Origin: Bin55 sp965220235
GTDB lineage: Bacteria > Pseudomonadota > Gammaproteobacteria > Pseudomonadales > Azotimanducaceae
Length of the DNA: 64,000 bases
Direction: 5' to 3'
Assembly (NCBI GenBank): GCA_965220235.1
Contig: OZ244815.1
Span: 2,728,001-2,792,000 of the forward strand
Part shown: in pieces, positions 16,765 through 25,547 of the stretch
How positions within the stretch are numbered: position 1 is the stretch's first letter
Layout: every line of letters starts with the position of its first letter
Notes under the pieces: generated by a model
The model's database searches: none
What the model was told of the DNA's origin: nothing
The model's input: the letters and a program-made list of their open reading frames with translations, nothing else
Made by a program: the position numbers and the translations under genes

Positions 16765-17592
16765 ATGGCAGAACCGTTGTATGACACGAAAAACAACACC
16801 GAGCTTGACCTCGATGTTCGCCCAATAAGTGGAGCGCTTGGTGCAGAGGTCCGTGGTTTGGATCTCAAAGATCTTGATGACGCCGGATTTGAGACTGTCC
16901 ACTCACTGCTTATGCAGTACTCCGTGCTCGCCGTACATGGACAAGCACACCTCACCGATGAGGACCTCCGAAATTTCGGATTGTTATGGGGCGAATTAGA
17001 CGTCCATGGTTACTCACCGACCGTCGAAGGTTTCGATGACATGCTGAATATTCGATCGGGTCCAAAAGGTCGAGCTAGTGCAGAAGGATGGCACTCGGAC
17101 GTAAGTTGGAAGGAAATTCCACCGAAAATCTCGATGCTGCTTGCTCGAAAGGTGCCGTCGATTGGTGGCGATACCGTCTACGCGTCTCAGTACAAGGCGT
17201 ATGAAGATCTATCCGAGCCGATGAAAGAGCTGCTCGAAAAGCTCGACGCAGAGCACGATGGCCGAAACTTTGACATTGACCTCATCAGGAAACCCGCAAC
17301 ACACCCCGTGGTTCTCACCCATCCAGAAACGGGACGCAAGGCGCTCTACGTTAACGCAGGATTTACTCGTCGAATTTCGGGTTTATCGCCTTATGAGAGC
17401 AAAGGCATCATGAATATGCTGAGCGAGCACTGTACACGAGTCCGATATCAAGCACGCGTTCATTACGAAGTAGGTACGTTATCGATTTGGGACAACCGAT
17501 GCGTTCAGCACTGTGCACCACCTGACTATGGGTACGAGGAGCGCGAACTGCATCGCGTCGCGGTATTGTGTGATAAGCGTCCTTCTCGATAG
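16765..17592 (+). CDS. TauD/TfdA family Fe(II)/2-oxoglutarate dioxygenase
   Basis: A 275-residue dioxygenase of the TauD family. Iron ligands His110 and Asp112 (WHSDVSW) and His249 (VQHCAPPDY), and the 2-oxoglutarate-binding Arg264 (LHRVAV), are all present. The segment GGDTVYASQYKAYE is also typical. It hydroxylates or cleaves an organic substrate, commonly a sulfonate, phenoxyacetate or similar; which one cannot be said. The frame extends upstream to an ATG at 16648, but I chose ATG 16765 because GGGGAG lies about eight bases before it and MAEPLYDT leads straight into the conserved LDVRPISGALGAEVRGLDL. It converges with msrP. Confidence 0.93.
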   Translation: MAEPLYDTKNNTELDLDVRPISGALGAEVRGLDLKDLDDAGFETVHSLLMQYSVLAVHGQAHLTDEDLRNFGLLWGELDVHGYSPTVEGFDDMLNIRSGPKGRASAEGWHSDVSWKEIPPKISMLLARKVPSIGGDTVYASQYKAYEDLSEPMKELLEKLDAEHDGRNFDIDLIRKPATHPVVLTHPETGRKALYVNAGFTRRISGLSPYESKGIMNMLSEHCTRVRYQARVHYEVGTLSIWDNRCVQHCAPPDYGYEERELHRVAVLCDKRPSR

Positions 17593-17622
17593 AAGAAGCG
17601 ACCAAACACCCCTTTAGAAAAT

Positions 17623-17646
17623 GCTCTGGGTCTCCGTACCCAGGGC
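17623..17646. terminator. Hairpin between convergent tauD-like and msrP genes
   Basis: GCTCTGGGT and ACCCAGGGC form a GC-rich stem of nine positions with one mismatch around a six-base loop. On the minus strand it is followed by ATTTTCT, so it may terminate msrP; on the plus strand the tail is not T-rich. Confidence 0.5.
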
Positions 17647-17653
17647 ACTTCCA

Positions 17654-18613
17654 CTAGTAATTGCGACGAAGGTTCATCCCTTCGTAGAGCCCAGCCACTT
17701 GGTCCGCATAACCGTTGAACATAAGTGTCGGCTGGTTCCGCGCAAACAAACCAGAGCCCAGTACCCGTTCACTGGCTTGTGACCAACGTGGATGATCGAC
17801 CTCAGGGTTTACGTTGGAATAGAAACCATATTCCTGTGGTGCGCTAAGGTTCCACGTCGTAGGGGGCTGTTTTTCCATCAATTCGATTTTGACGATCGAC
17901 TTGATGCTCTTAAATCCGTATTTCCATGGCACGACAAGCCTAAATGGTGCGCCGTTCTGATTGAGCAGTTCATCACCGTACATCCCAACAGCGAAAATCG
18001 CCAGATCATGATTAGCTTCGTCCAACCTTAAACCTTCGAGATACGGAAAGTCGATGCTGCTAAAGAACGATCGAGTACCACGCATCTCATCCCGATTCAA
18101 ATGCGTTGTGAACTTCACGTATTTCGCTGACCCGAGTGGCTCGTATTTATCAAGTACTTTCTTCACTGGGAAACCGACCCAAGGAATTACGGCAGACCAC
18201 GCTTCAACGCATCGAAGCCGATAAATCCGTTCCTCCAAGTCAATCCCCGCCAATACATCTTCAATTGCGTACTTGCCTGGCTTTGCAACAAGACCCGTAA
18301 CTTCGACCGACCAAGGGTCGATTGTCATAGCGTCTGCGTAACGCATAGGGTCGTCTTTATCGGTACCAAACTCGTAAAAGTTGTTGTATTGAGTCGTATA
18401 GGGCGAAGGCGTGATTTCGAGGTCAGGTACCGGTTCGTGCTTCGTGTAACCGCGAGACTCAATCCAGTCAGACGGCAAACCGCTGGCATGTACAGCAGAG
18501 AGAGCGGCGAATGCGCCGGTACCTTGCAAGATCTTTCTTCGAGCATGGTAAATCCGCTCAGGAGTAATCTCAGACGGTTTTGGATCGTTTTTTCTTGGAA
18601 TTCGTATTAGCAT
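17654..18613 (-). CDS. msrP: Protein-methionine-sulfoxide reductase catalytic subunit MsrP
   Basis: A 319-residue periplasmic molybdopterin enzyme (formerly YedY) that reduces methionine sulfoxide in oxidised envelope proteins. Twin arginines at 25-26 (ARRKILQGTGAFAALSAVHA) form a Tat signal. Cys135 in YRLRCVEAWSAVIPWVGFPV is the molybdenum ligand. Other family segments include VTGLVAKPGKYAIED and KFTTHLNRDEMRGTR. The gene lies 80 bases after pssA in the order ilvI-ilvN-ilvC-pssA-msrP, as in Pseudomonas. Its usual membrane partner MsrQ, which supplies electrons and normally follows msrP, is absent: the next gene is convergent. Confidence 0.95.
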   Translation of the reverse strand: MLIRIPRKNDPKPSEITPERIYHARRKILQGTGAFAALSAVHASGLPSDWIESRGYTKHEPVPDLEITPSPYTTQYNNFYEFGTDKDDPMRYADAMTIDPWSVEVTGLVAKPGKYAIEDVLAGIDLEERIYRLRCVEAWSAVIPWVGFPVKKVLDKYEPLGSAKYVKFTTHLNRDEMRGTRSFFSSIDFPYLEGLRLDEANHDLAIFAVGMYGDELLNQNGAPFRLVVPWKYGFKSIKSIVKIELMEKQPPTTWNLSAPQEYGFYSNVNPEVDHPRWSQASERVLGSGLFARNQPTLMFNGYADQVAGLYEGMNLRRNY

Positions 18614-18693
18614 CTCACACTCCCCTCCATTTCATTAGAACTGTTCTCAACCCGGAAGTTCTTTCTTGGCATAAATTTACCGAGCAACCAGGC

Positions 18694-19491
18694 TCAGTCA
18701 ACAGATTCTTCATCGACTGCTTCTTCACTTGGTGTTGCTTTCTTCAATCTACGCCAAATGAACTCTGCCGGTCCCGATAGCGCATATCCCATCGTACAGA
18801 TGAAGAACACCAGCGGCGGATTCACAAATATCACAGCCAGCACAAGCACTAATACAACAAACGAGACGTACGGAACCCGACCTCTAATTCGAAAGAGTTT
18901 TGGCGAGTAGTAGCGGATATTTGAGACCATCAACAACGCGATCCCAACCACTAATGCCGCCATTACGATAACGACTGAGATATGTGGTGGCGATTGGAAA
19001 AAGTCAGCCCACAACCAAGCTGCCGATGCCACTACGCCACATGCCATCGGAGACGGCAATCCGGTAAATGACGAACTGTCGCCTGCGATGTTAAATCGGG
19101 CTAAGCGGAGTGCGGCGCACGCCATGTAGAGGAACGTAATCGCCCAGCCGATCTGACTTAGGGAATTGAGACCCCATTCGAACGCAAGCACGCCTGGTGC
19201 AACGCCGAATGCGACCATGTCGGACAACGAATCAAACTGTTTACCAAAGTCGCTCTCCGCTTTCATCGCTCGTGCGACACGACCATCAAGAGCGTCGAGA
19301 ATCATTGCAGCAAGAAGCGCAATGCCAGCAAAGAGGAATTTCCCTTCAGTCGCCGCAATGATCGCAAAAAAACCCGAGAACATAGCGCCGGTCGTAATGG
19401 CGTTAGGTAACAAGAAAACACCACGACGGCGATTCTGTGCAGCGATGTTTCGAGTCTTATTGACGACCGAGAACTCGCGTTTTTTGCTCAT
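18694..19491 (-). CDS. pssA: CDP-diacylglycerol-serine O-phosphatidyltransferase
   Basis: A 265-residue integral membrane enzyme that makes phosphatidylserine from CDP-diacylglycerol and serine, the first step towards phosphatidylethanolamine. The CDP-alcohol phosphatidyltransferase signature is complete: DALDGRVARAMKAESDFGKQ followed by the two further Asp of FDSLSDM (pattern DG-x2-AR-x8-G-x3-D-x3-D). Multiple hydrophobic helices follow. The ATG is four bases after the ilvC stop codon. The charged C-terminal tail is short. The linkage with ilvC is a conserved gammaproteobacterial arrangement with no obvious metabolic reason. Confidence 0.96.
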   Translation of the reverse strand: MSKKREFSVVNKTRNIAAQNRRRGVFLLPNAITTGAMFSGFFAIIAATEGKFLFAGIALLAAMILDALDGRVARAMKAESDFGKQFDSLSDMVAFGVAPGVLAFEWGLNSLSQIGWAITFLYMACAALRLARFNIAGDSSSFTGLPSPMACGVVASAAWLWADFFQSPPHISVVIVMAALVVGIALLMVSNIRYYSPKLFRIRGRVPYVSFVVLVLVLAVIFVNPPLVFFICTMGYALSGPAEFIWRRLKKATPSEEAVDEESVD

Positions 19492-19495
19492 CGCA

Positions 19496-20515
19496 TTAAT
19501 TTCGAGATTTGTCGACCAACTTGTTTTCTTCGATCCACGGCATCATGGCTCGGAGTCGCGCGCCAACCTGCTCAATCTGGTGGTTCTGGCTCAGTCTTCG
19601 CATAGCTTTGATCGTCGTCGCGCCGGCCTGATTTTCGCTAACGAACTCGCGTGCGAACTTTCCACTCTGAATTTCATCAAGAATTCGTTTCATCTCTTTC
19701 TTAGTCTCTTCATTGACGATTCGAGTTCCCCGCGTCAATCCGCCGTACTCTGCGGTATTAGAGACCGTATACCACATGTTCGAGATGCCACCCTCGTAAA
19801 AGAAATCAACGATCAACTTGAGCTCGTGTAAACACTCGAAGTACGCCATCTCCGGGGCATAGCCCGCTTCCACCAGGGTCTCAAAACCCGCCTGAACCAG
19901 TGCAGCCGCGCCACCGCACAAAACTGCTTGTTCACCGAATAGGTCCGTTTCCGTTTCTTCTTGGAACGTCGTTTCGATGATCCCTGCTCTACCAGCCCCG
20001 ATTGCCATCGCGTACGAAAGCGCAGTTTCTTTCGCTTGGCCGCTTGCATCCTGTCCGATTGCGATAAGCGAAGGTACTCCACCTCCTTCCGTGTAAGTCG
20101 ATCGCACAGTGTGCCCGGGTCCCTTTGGCGCAATCATGATGACGTCAAGGTCACTACGTGCCTCGATCAATTCGAAATGAATATTGAAACCGTGTGCAAA
20201 AGCAATCGCAGCGCCTTCCTTGATATTTGGTTCAATCTCGTTTGAGTAAATATCTCGTTGGTGCTCGTCCGGCGTCAAGATCATCACGAGGTCGGCATCC
20301 TTCACGGCTTCGCTCGTAGGTTTCGTCACAAAATCTGCGTTTTGAGCTTTTACTGCGGAGCCTGAGCCGTCTCTCAGCGCGATCGTGATATTTGTTACGC
20401 CGCTATCCCGAAGATTGTTAGCATGCGCATGGCCTTGGGAACCGTATCCCACCACAACCACTTGCATATTCTGGATAAGCGATAAATCCGCATCTTTGTC
20501 GTAATAGACCTGCAT
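19496..20515 (-). CDS. ilvC: Ketol-acid reductoisomerase, class I
   Basis: A 339-residue enzyme of the short class I form. It isomerises and reduces 2-acetolactate or 2-aceto-2-hydroxybutyrate with NADPH in valine, leucine and isoleucine synthesis. VVGYGSQGHAHANNLRDSG (about 21-39) is the cofactor loop; MIAPKGPGHTVRSTYTEGGGVP near 127 and LFGEQAVLCGG near 191 are conserved, the latter with metal-binding acidic residues. AGGGA precedes the ATG (about five bases). It is third in the ilv operon, 23 bases after ilvN. Confidence 0.98.
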   Translation of the reverse strand: MQVYYDKDADLSLIQNMQVVVVGYGSQGHAHANNLRDSGVTNITIALRDGSGSAVKAQNADFVTKPTSEAVKDADLVMILTPDEHQRDIYSNEIEPNIKEGAAIAFAHGFNIHFELIEARSDLDVIMIAPKGPGHTVRSTYTEGGGVPSLIAIGQDASGQAKETALSYAMAIGAGRAGIIETTFQEETETDLFGEQAVLCGGAAALVQAGFETLVEAGYAPEMAYFECLHELKLIVDFFYEGGISNMWYTVSNTAEYGGLTRGTRIVNEETKKEMKRILDEIQSGKFAREFVSENQAGATTIKAMRRLSQNHQIEQVGARLRAMMPWIEENKLVDKSRN

Positions 20516-20538
20516 GGAATTCCCTGTCGTTCTTGTCT

Positions 20539-21033
20539 CTAGAGTTCGAGTATTTTGTCGCCGCGGCCGATGCCTGAAACACCTGTACGGACGACCTCCA
20601 AGATGGATGTTTCACCGATCGCGCGCATGAATGCATAGAGCTTCTTGGTTGGACCGGTCAGTTGTACCGTGTACGAATCCGGTGTGACATCGACCACGTC
20701 GCCGCGAAATATTCGGCATGTCCGATAGATCTCCTCACGATGTCCGTTGCCTTCCGCGCGAATCTTTATCAACATGAGTTCACGCTCGATGTGCGCGCCA
20801 TCCGTCAAATCGTTTACTTTTACGACTTCGATTAAGCGATTCAGGTGCTTCGTTACCTGCTCAATCTTCTCGTCGTCGCCTTCGGTTAAGAGCGTTAGAC
20901 GTGAAAGCGTCGGATCCTCAGTTGGCGCAACCGTTAATGACTCGATGTTGTAGTTCCGTTGTGCGAATAAGCCAATGACTCGTGAAAGGGCACCGGCTTC
21001 GTTCTCAAGTAGAACAGCAAGTAGGCGTCGCAC
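20539..21033 (-). CDS. ilvN: Acetolactate synthase small (regulatory) subunit
   Basis: A 164-residue ACT-domain protein that binds valine and gives feedback inhibition to the catalytic subunit. LLENEAGALSRVIGLFAQRNYNIESLTVAPTED at the N-terminus is the classical ACT start, and ARIFRGDVVDVTPDSY-like residues near 108 mark the C-terminal domain. Its GTG start shares one base with the stop codon of the large-subunit gene (TAGTG), so translation is coupled. Length equals the IlvH type of Escherichia coli; ilvN and ilvH are both used for this position. Confidence 0.96.
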   Translation of the reverse strand: MRRLLAVLLENEAGALSRVIGLFAQRNYNIESLTVAPTEDPTLSRLTLLTEGDDEKIEQVTKHLNRLIEVVKVNDLTDGAHIERELMLIKIRAEGNGHREEIYRTCRIFRGDVVDVTPDSYTVQLTGPTKKLYAFMRAIGETSILEVVRTGVSGIGRGDKILEL

Positions 21034-22838
21034 TACGCTGCTCCCTTGGACAACACCATGTCCTCAAGTGAACCACCCTTAACGAACATTGGATAAACGT
21101 GCTCGTCGGGGTCAACATACGCGTTGATGAATACCAGTTTGTCTTTCAACGCTGGACTGAACGCCTCCTCAACCACCGCGTCGAGTTCGTCTATGGAGCG
21201 CGCCGTGAAGCTGCGGTGTCCAAATGACTCTATCAGCTGTTCGAAATCGGGAAGCGCGTCGCTGTAGGTACTGTGAGAGTACCGTCCACCGTACTGCATA
21301 TCTTGCCACTGCTTCACCATACCGAGCGCTTGATTGTTCAGATTGACGATTTTGATCGGCAAGGCGTACTGCATGCAGGTGGAAAGTTCCTGCATGTTCA
21401 TCATGAAACTGCCTTCACCCGTAATGCACACGACCGTTGCATCGGGTACGGCAAATTGGACACCCATCGCTGCTGGTAGACCAAATCCCATGGTGCCAAG
21501 TCCACCAGAATTAATCCATTGGCGCCCTTTGCTAAATCGGTAATACTGAGCAGCAAACATCTGATGTTGCCCCACGTCGCTCGTGACGAACGCGTCGCCA
21601 TTGGTCTCTCGGTAGACAGCTTGAATAACCTGCTGAGGAAGTAGCTGACCGCTCTCACTCTTACGACTTCGTTGATCGTGGTCAAGGCCGTGCTCGTCAC
21701 GCCAAAGTTGGATTCGACGCCACCATTCATCCAGACTTGATTGGTCAATCGGGTGCTTTTCTAGCTCAGCCTCAAGCGCTGCGTGAAGTTCGGCCAGAAC
21801 TGGCTTCGCGGGTCCTACGATGGGGATATCGGCAGGGATCACCTTTGAAATTGACGCCGGATCTACGTCAATATGAATGATCGTCGCACCTGGACAGAAT
21901 TTGACAGGATTGTTCGTCACTCGGTCATCAAACCGCGCGCCAACCGCTATGATCAAGTCCGAATGGTGCATTGCATTGTTCGATTCGTACGTACCGTGCA
22001 TCCCCAACATACCTAGAAACTGAGGATCATCGCCTGGGAATGATCCAAGCCCCATGAGCGTATTAGTAATGGGAAAGCCGGTTAATCGAGCGATTTTTAC
22101 AAGCTCTTCTTCAGCGCTTCCTTGGACAACGCCGCCACCCGCGTAAATAACCGGGCGTTTTGCCTTCAGCATCGCCACAGCGGCTTTGCGAATCTGACCA
22201 GTATGACCCTTCAACGCGGGCTTATAGGATCGCAAGCTTACGGTCTTTGGGTACGAGTACTCGAACAGTTCGTTGGGATCTGTCGTGTCTTTCGGTACAT
22301 CGATCACAATCGGACCGGGACGACCCGTCGTCGAAATGTAGAAAGCTTGCTTCACAAGCCAAGGAATCTCGCTCGCGGACCGCACAATGAAACTGTGCTT
22401 AACGATTGGGCGCGATATCCCGATCATGTCTGTTTCTTGAAACGCGTCGGTGCCGATGACGTCGTGCGGCACTTGAGCCGATATCACGATCATTGGAATC
22501 GAATCCATATACGCCGTCGCGATGCCGGTGATCGCATTCGTAGCGCCCGGACCTGATGTCACCAAGACCACGCCCGGATTACCCGTCGCACGTGCGTACC
22601 CGTCTGCCATATGCGTCGCAGCCTGCTCGTGACGAACAAGAATGTGTTCGACTCGTTGTTGCTTGAACAGAGCGTCGTAAATATGCAGCGCCGCGCCACC
22701 TGGGTAGCCGAAGATGCGCTCAACACCTTCGTCTTGCAATGCGCGAATCAGAATTTCGCCACCGGAGAGCATTTCGGTCATTGGATTCGAGATATGCGTT
22801 GTTCTAAGGGGTGGTCGAAGGATGCCCTCGGATGACAC
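21033..22838 (-). CDS. ilvI: Acetolactate synthase large (catalytic) subunit
   Basis: A thiamine-diphosphate enzyme that condenses two pyruvates to 2-acetolactate, or pyruvate with 2-oxobutyrate. Landmarks: FGYPGGAALHIYDAL, catalytic Glu in VRHEQAATHMADGYARATG, and the cofactor motif from ITGEGSFMMNMQEL to IVNLNNQALG. The frame opens with GTG at 22838; ATG at 22781 (MTEMLSGGEIL) lines up better with the Escherichia coli protein, and no strong ribosome binding site decides between them. First gene of ilvI-ilvN-ilvC-pssA-msrP. The 153-base upstream gap (22839-22991) shows no clear leader peptide rich in branched-chain residues. Confidence 0.97.
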   Translation of the reverse strand: MSSEGILRPPLRTTHISNPMTEMLSGGEILIRALQDEGVERIFGYPGGAALHIYDALFKQQRVEHILVRHEQAATHMADGYARATGNPGVVLVTSGPGATNAITGIATAYMDSIPMIVISAQVPHDVIGTDAFQETDMIGISRPIVKHSFIVRSASEIPWLVKQAFYISTTGRPGPIVIDVPKDTTDPNELFEYSYPKTVSLRSYKPALKGHTGQIRKAAVAMLKAKRPVIYAGGGVVQGSAEEELVKIARLTGFPITNTLMGLGSFPGDDPQFLGMLGMHGTYESNNAMHHSDLIIAVGARFDDRVTNNPVKFCPGATIIHIDVDPASISKVIPADIPIVGPAKPVLAELHAALEAELEKHPIDQSSLDEWWRRIQLWRDEHGLDHDQRSRKSESGQLLPQQVIQAVYRETNGDAFVTSDVGQHQMFAAQYYRFSKGRQWINSGGLGTMGFGLPAAMGVQFAVPDATVVCITGEGSFMMNMQELSTCMQYALPIKIVNLNNQALGMVKQWQDMQYGGRYSHSTYSDALPDFEQLIESFGHRSFTARSIDELDAVVEEAFSPALKDKLVFINAYVDPDEHVYPMFVKGGSLEDMVLSKGAA

Positions 22839-22991
22839 GAACCTAGCAGATAATGCTGCGAAGGAAGCAGACGGCAGGAACGCGCGTTAACTGGTTACGA
22901 GTGGCACTCGCAGAAGGCGGGGAATTTTAGTCGCACATGCGAAATTAGGCTAAATTTGACGAAGGACTGAAAACGATCCATAACGCTCACC

Positions 22992-23963
22992 TCAATCATT
23001 TCGCTCAAAATCACGTTTAAGTGCTTCGACGAGTGTCTCTAGGTCATGAGGTAGCGGTACTTCAAAACTCATGCTCTGTGCCGAACGAGGATGATCGAAT
23101 GCGAGCTGATACGCATGAAGTGCTTGACGTCCCATTCCTTGAAGCAACTCGCTCAGCTCGCTCGTCGCGTTGGGAGGAATGCGCCTCTTTGCACCATACT
23201 TAACGTCGCCTACTATCGGCAGACCTACTCGAGCCGCATGGACACGGATCTGGTGGGTTCTGCCCGTCTTTAATTCGGCACGAACCAAGGTATGAGCACG
23301 GAATGCTCTTACAGGTGTCAGCATCGTCAGCGCATCACGTCCGTCTTCTCGAACCGTTTGCCGCGTCCTATCGCGTGAACTACGACCTAATGGCAGATTG
23401 ATGTCACGCGCTTTGGTTAATTTCCCTTCTACAACTGCTAGGTAGGTTCGGGATACCGTTCTTTTCGCCAACGCCGCGATCAAGCGTACCCTGGCGAGTT
23501 CCGAAGCTGCGACCACCATAAGCCCCGTCGTATCCTTGTCCAATCGATGCACGATTCCCGCGCGCGGCAGCTGATTGAGTTCAGGTCGTAACGCCAGTAA
23601 CCCATTCGCCAATGTCGGTGCAACCGTTGCCGCGCCCGGATGGACGACCAATCCCGCTGGTTTATTTATTACCAGCAAATCGTCATCTTGAAAGACAACC
23701 TGAAGTTCGAGCTCAGTTGCAGTGTCCCAATCTTGCTTCGCTTGAAACATTGCGTCGACCGTAACGGATTCTCCGCCGATCAATTTGTAATTAGGCTTCC
23801 GCAACTCACCATCGACGGTGATCGAGCCATCCTTGATCCACTTGGTCAACTGCGACCGCGAAACATCCGATAAATAATTCGCCAATACGCGATCCAATCG
23901 TTCACCGCTATCGACCTCGGCAATCCGCAGAGATTTTCGGTAACTACGCGACTTATCTACCAT
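22992..23963 (-). CDS. rluD: 23S rRNA pseudouridine synthase RluD
   Basis: A 323-residue RluA-family enzyme that makes the three pseudouridines of helix 69 of 23S rRNA. An S4 RNA-binding domain occupies about 15-75 (ERLDRVLANYLSDVSRSQLTKWIKDG), and the catalytic motif HRLDKDTTGLMVVA lies near residue 143 with the nucleophilic Asp. KTGRTHQIRVH is the second family motif. It is divergent from bamD with a 44-base gap, an arrangement shared with Escherichia coli. The pgeF/yfiH gene that often follows rluD is absent. Confidence 0.95.
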   Translation of the reverse strand: MVDKSRSYRKSLRIAEVDSGERLDRVLANYLSDVSRSQLTKWIKDGSITVDGELRKPNYKLIGGESVTVDAMFQAKQDWDTATELELQVVFQDDDLLVINKPAGLVVHPGAATVAPTLANGLLALRPELNQLPRAGIVHRLDKDTTGLMVVAASELARVRLIAALAKRTVSRTYLAVVEGKLTKARDINLPLGRSSRDRTRQTVREDGRDALTMLTPVRAFRAHTLVRAELKTGRTHQIRVHAARVGLPIVGDVKYGAKRRIPPNATSELSELLQGMGRQALHAYQLAFDHPRSAQSMSFEVPLPHDLETLVEALKRDFERND

Positions 23964-24007
23964 CCGTGTGTCTACCTAAAATACGGCATCAGCTCTGAGG
24001 AATTGCA

Positions 24008-24943
24008 TTGAAAGAGTTTCGCGTTGTTTTGATTGGCGTCCTGCTCGTCTGGTTCGTCGCAGGTTGTAGTTCGCTAGGTTTCTCAAACATAAAGACAAAA
24101 AAAGAAGAACTTGAGCTGACCAGTGAACAAAAACTATACGAAGCTGCGCAGTCTTCTATTCGATCCGGCAATTACACCGTCGGTATCAATCGTCTAGAAG
24201 CGATCGAGACTCACTTCCCATTTGGTCAGTACGCCGAGCAAGCCCAGCTCGAACTGATCTATGCAAATTTCATGAAGAGCGACTTTGAAGCCGCTACTGT
24301 AGCAGCGACTCGCTTCATCGAATTACACCCCAAACACCCTCGAGCGGACTACGCGTACTACATGCGGGGATTGGCTAGCTACGAAAAGAATCGAGGCTTT
24401 TTCGATCGCTTTCTAGGTTCACCTCAGGCTTCGCGCGATGTTACTGCAGCCAAGGAAGCATTTATCGAGTTCAACGAGCTATTGCAGCACTTTCCCAATA
24501 GCCTTTACGCGAAAGATGCGAAAGCAAGGATGCTGCACCTCCGAAACATCATCGCCGAGCATGAGTTGATGATCGCACAGTTCTATCTCAATCACGACAC
24601 CTGGGTCGCGGCTGCGAACCGCGCAGCAGGCATCGTAGAGCACTTCCCATCAAGTTCTTCGGTACCAGAAGCGCTCGCGATCGTCGTCGAAGCAAACTAC
24701 CGTCTAGGTCTCGAAAAACCGGCAAATGATGCGTTACGCGTCCTAGCACTGAATTTCCCGAGCTATGACGGATTTAACGATGAAGGAAAACTGGTACTAC
24801 GAGACGCGATAAAAAACCGTGACCGCAGCCTGGCGAACATCATGACATTTGGCGTGTTGGACCGACCTGCGGTTCCACCGCCGCTTGAGATTTACATTCC
24901 TGAATCACCTCGAACTGCTGAGGCGCAGGAAGAAGACCGCTAG
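24008..24943 (+). CDS. bamD: Outer membrane protein assembly lipoprotein BamD
   Basis: A 311-residue lipoprotein of the BAM complex, which folds beta-barrel proteins into the outer membrane. The signal peptide ends in WFVAGC with lipid-modified Cys20. It is followed by tetratricopeptide-like repeats: LYEAAQSSIRSGNYTVGINRLEAIETHFPFGQYAEQAQ, then further pairs to about residue 250; RADYAYYMRGL and RGFFDRFLG are BamD-specific. The start is TTG with GAGGA about seven bases upstream, and no other start leaves an intact signal peptide. It diverges from rluD and converges with lspA. Confidence 0.95.
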   Translation: MKEFRVVLIGVLLVWFVAGCSSLGFSNIKTKKEELELTSEQKLYEAAQSSIRSGNYTVGINRLEAIETHFPFGQYAEQAQLELIYANFMKSDFEAATVAATRFIELHPKHPRADYAYYMRGLASYEKNRGFFDRFLGSPQASRDVTAAKEAFIEFNELLQHFPNSLYAKDAKARMLHLRNIIAEHELMIAQFYLNHDTWVAAANRAAGIVEHFPSSSSVPEALAIVVEANYRLGLEKPANDALRVLALNFPSYDGFNDEGKLVLRDAIKNRDRSLANIMTFGVLDRPAVPPPLEIYIPESPRTAEAQEEDR

Positions 24944-25001
24944 CTCAGACTGCTACCGTTTTGTGTTAATTACAAGAAGTCGTTTAGCGACCTAACGGAA
25001 G

Positions 25002-25547
25002 CTATGAATCGGCCGATTGGTCCGATTCCTTCGCCGTTTTACTATCGGGTCGCTCTCGGTGTACGATCGCCGCGAGAATCCAACTCGCAGCACCGATGCA
25101 CACGGCAGAGTCCGCAATATTGAAAATCGGAAAATTGAAGCCGATTGCGTAGTAATGCACGTGGATAAAGTCAACCACGCATCCATGCATGGCGCGATCG
25201 ATTAAGTTGCCGCCCGCCCCCGCCAGAATCAGTGTTAGTGCAAGCACGAAGAGAACCGGGGGGTCTTGAATCCGACGTAGGCGCCATATTTCCCAACTGA
25301 AATAAACGACAAACGCAACACCAACGAACGTCAGAAAGTGCGTGTAGCCTTGAAGAATGCTGAACGCAGCGCCGGTGTTACAGAAGAATCGAAACGTAAG
25401 AAACGGCAGAACCGATACAGCGCCATCAAGAAGCTCCGCCGTCGCGAGGTATTTGGTATATTGATCTAGGACAACCACCAAAGCGGCGCCGACGAACGCC
25501 CACCACCATCTCGGGTTGACGTTAGTCGAATTCTGTACGGTGCTCAT
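25002..25547 (-). CDS. lspA: Lipoprotein signal peptidase (signal peptidase II)
   Basis: A 181-residue inner-membrane aspartic protease that cleaves prolipoprotein signal peptides. The catalytic aspartates lie in GNLIDRAMHGCVVDFIHVHY and FNIADSAVCIG. Four transmembrane segments are evident, and NTGAAFSIL is the conserved second box. I chose ATG 25547; the TTG one codon upstream is less likely. The coding region overlaps the 3' end of ribF by 26 bases. In most gammaproteobacteria ileS lies between ribF and lspA, and fkpB-ispH follow; all three are missing here. Confidence 0.96.
   Translation of the reverse strand: MSTVQNSTNVNPRWWWAFVGAALVVVLDQYTKYLATAELLDGAVSVLPFLTFRFFCNTGAAFSILQGYTHFLTFVGVAFVVYFSWEIWRLRRIQDPPVLFVLALTLILAGAGGNLIDRAMHGCVVDFIHVHYYAIGFNFPIFNIADSAVCIGAASWILAAIVHRERPDSKTAKESDQSADS

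Noticed and set aside
19166..19831. 221-residue open frame on the plus strand
   Set aside because: It lies antisense to pssA and ilvC, whose products are unmistakable; its translation is Ser/Arg-rich with no family resemblance.
22839..22991. Attenuator leader peptide for the ilv operon
   Set aside because: No short frame rich in Val, Leu or Ile with a terminator hairpin was found upstream of ilvI.
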